NCBI RefSeq assembly: GCF_003352085.1
Contig: NZ_CP025804.1
Location: 4,402,001 to 4,466,000, forward strand
From: Sulfitobacter sp. SK012
Lineage (GTDB): Bacteria > Pseudomonadota > Alphaproteobacteria > Rhodobacterales > Rhodobacteraceae
Length of the DNA stretch: 64,000 bases
Direction of reading: 5' to 3'
Shown here: positions 63,667-64,000 of the stretch, piece after piece
How the letters are laid out: each line of letters opens with the position of its first letter
Numbering within the stretch: position 1 is the stretch's first letter
Position numbers and translations under genes: made by a program
The notes under the pieces: generated by a model
Database searches by the model: none
What the model was told of the DNA's origin: nothing
What the model saw: only the letters and a program-made list of their open reading frames with translations

Positions 63667-64000
63667 ATGAATATTTGAAAACAGCAGCACTGTCTGCAGC
63701 TGTGACAATGGTCACAGCATTTAGCGCTGGCGCGGTAACGGTCGACATCAGCAGCATTTCCGGAGTTTGGCAGAACGCAGTCATGACCTCTGGGTCAGCA
63801 ACGGGCGAAAATACGGACGTCCTTGCGTGGAATGGTTTCAGCAATCCAGGCAGCAATTATACGCTCAACGCGGCGAGTGGCGGAAGTAATCTTTCGTCGC
63901 CTTTCGATCTAGGTGAGTTCGTCCACAACAACTTTGTGATCAACCTCAACAACGGTAGCCTTCTGAGCGCAGACTTGGCCATTTCCATCGCAGGATCTGT
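63667..64000 (+). CDS. partial exported protein (THxN/PEP-CTERM-like), probable frameshift at start
   Basis: Cut by the window edge. AAGAAGG lies 6 nt before an ATG at 63667, which meets TGA after three codons. The next frame, from TTG 63675, is open to the edge: KTAALSAAVTMVTAFSAGAVTVDISSISGVWQNAV is a signal peptide followed by the start typical of THxN-type PEP-CTERM proteins. One more T in ATATTTGAAA would join them as MNILKTAAL. So it is either a homopolymer error or a TTG start. The C-terminal sorting tail is outside the window. Confidence 0.65.

Overview
The window is a stretch of alphaproteobacterial chromosome, most likely a marine member of the Rhodobacteraceae (Roseobacter group). 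The evidence is the gene set: a TAXI-type TRAP transporter, a tmpA/tmpB-like phosphonate pair, many substrate-specific uptake and catabolic operons, a glcDEF operon, VPLPA-CTERM secreted proteins, and small lineage-typical families such as DUF1523 and DUF5928. Genes are dense and most operons overlap by 4 bp (ATGA). I found no rRNA, CRISPR array, insertion sequence or prophage, and I recognised no tRNA by eye.

Layout. 0.4-4 kb: a homocysteine S-methyltransferase-like gene, a TPR protein and an outer-membrane beta-barrel. 4.1-10.7 kb: a DctB/DctD-like two-component system followed by a TAXI substrate-binding protein and a fused TRAP permease, with two near-identical palindromes, one before dctB and one before the transporter. 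10.8-13.5 kb: a tmpA/tmpB-like pair for 2-(trimethylamino)ethylphosphonate, with a divergent LysR regulator. 13.5-15.1 kb: a YafY-like regulator with a perfect operator, facing a frameshifted SRPBCC gene. 15.1-29.7 kb: gabT, an XRE-cupin regulator, a YihY/BrkB protein, an M20 deacylase, a short Hsp70-like ATPase, an oligopeptide-type ABC importer, an AcuC-like deacetylase, an aldehyde dehydrogenase and a P1 peptidase. Together these look like uptake and deacylation of N-acylated amines or peptides. 29.7-34.7 kb: GYF-DUF805, maleylpyruvate or maleylacetoacetate isomerase with an FAH-family hydrolase, a sulfotransferase divergent from a glycosyltransferase, and a HIT protein.

34.8-41.7 kb: one tight minus-strand operon of seven or eight genes: a coiled-coil protein, small membrane proteins, an AAA+ ATPase, and large proteins of unknown function. 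I cannot assign it to a described pathway, and it is my main candidate for an uncharacterised system. A 30-bp inverted repeat sits just upstream of its first gene.

41.9-64 kb: creatinase, an alpha/beta hydrolase, gabD-like succinate-semialdehyde dehydrogenase, a lysozyme-like exported protein, a vanadium haloperoxidase gene with one in-frame UGA, an hsp20 gene with a recognisable heat-shock promoter, tandem trypsin-like proteases, the glycolate oxidase operon glcD-glcE-(membrane protein)-glcF with a palindromic operator, DUF599, rlmH-rsfS, an MscS channel, and leuC embedded among three secreted-protein genes. Two of those three end in a VPLPA-CTERM anchor; the third is cut by the window edge.

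Three genes (SRPBCC, rsfS, the last secreted protein) each look as if they lost one base in a short homopolymer, and the haloperoxidase has a single premature stop. Either the assembly carries indel errors or these genes are freshly damaged; raw reads would decide.
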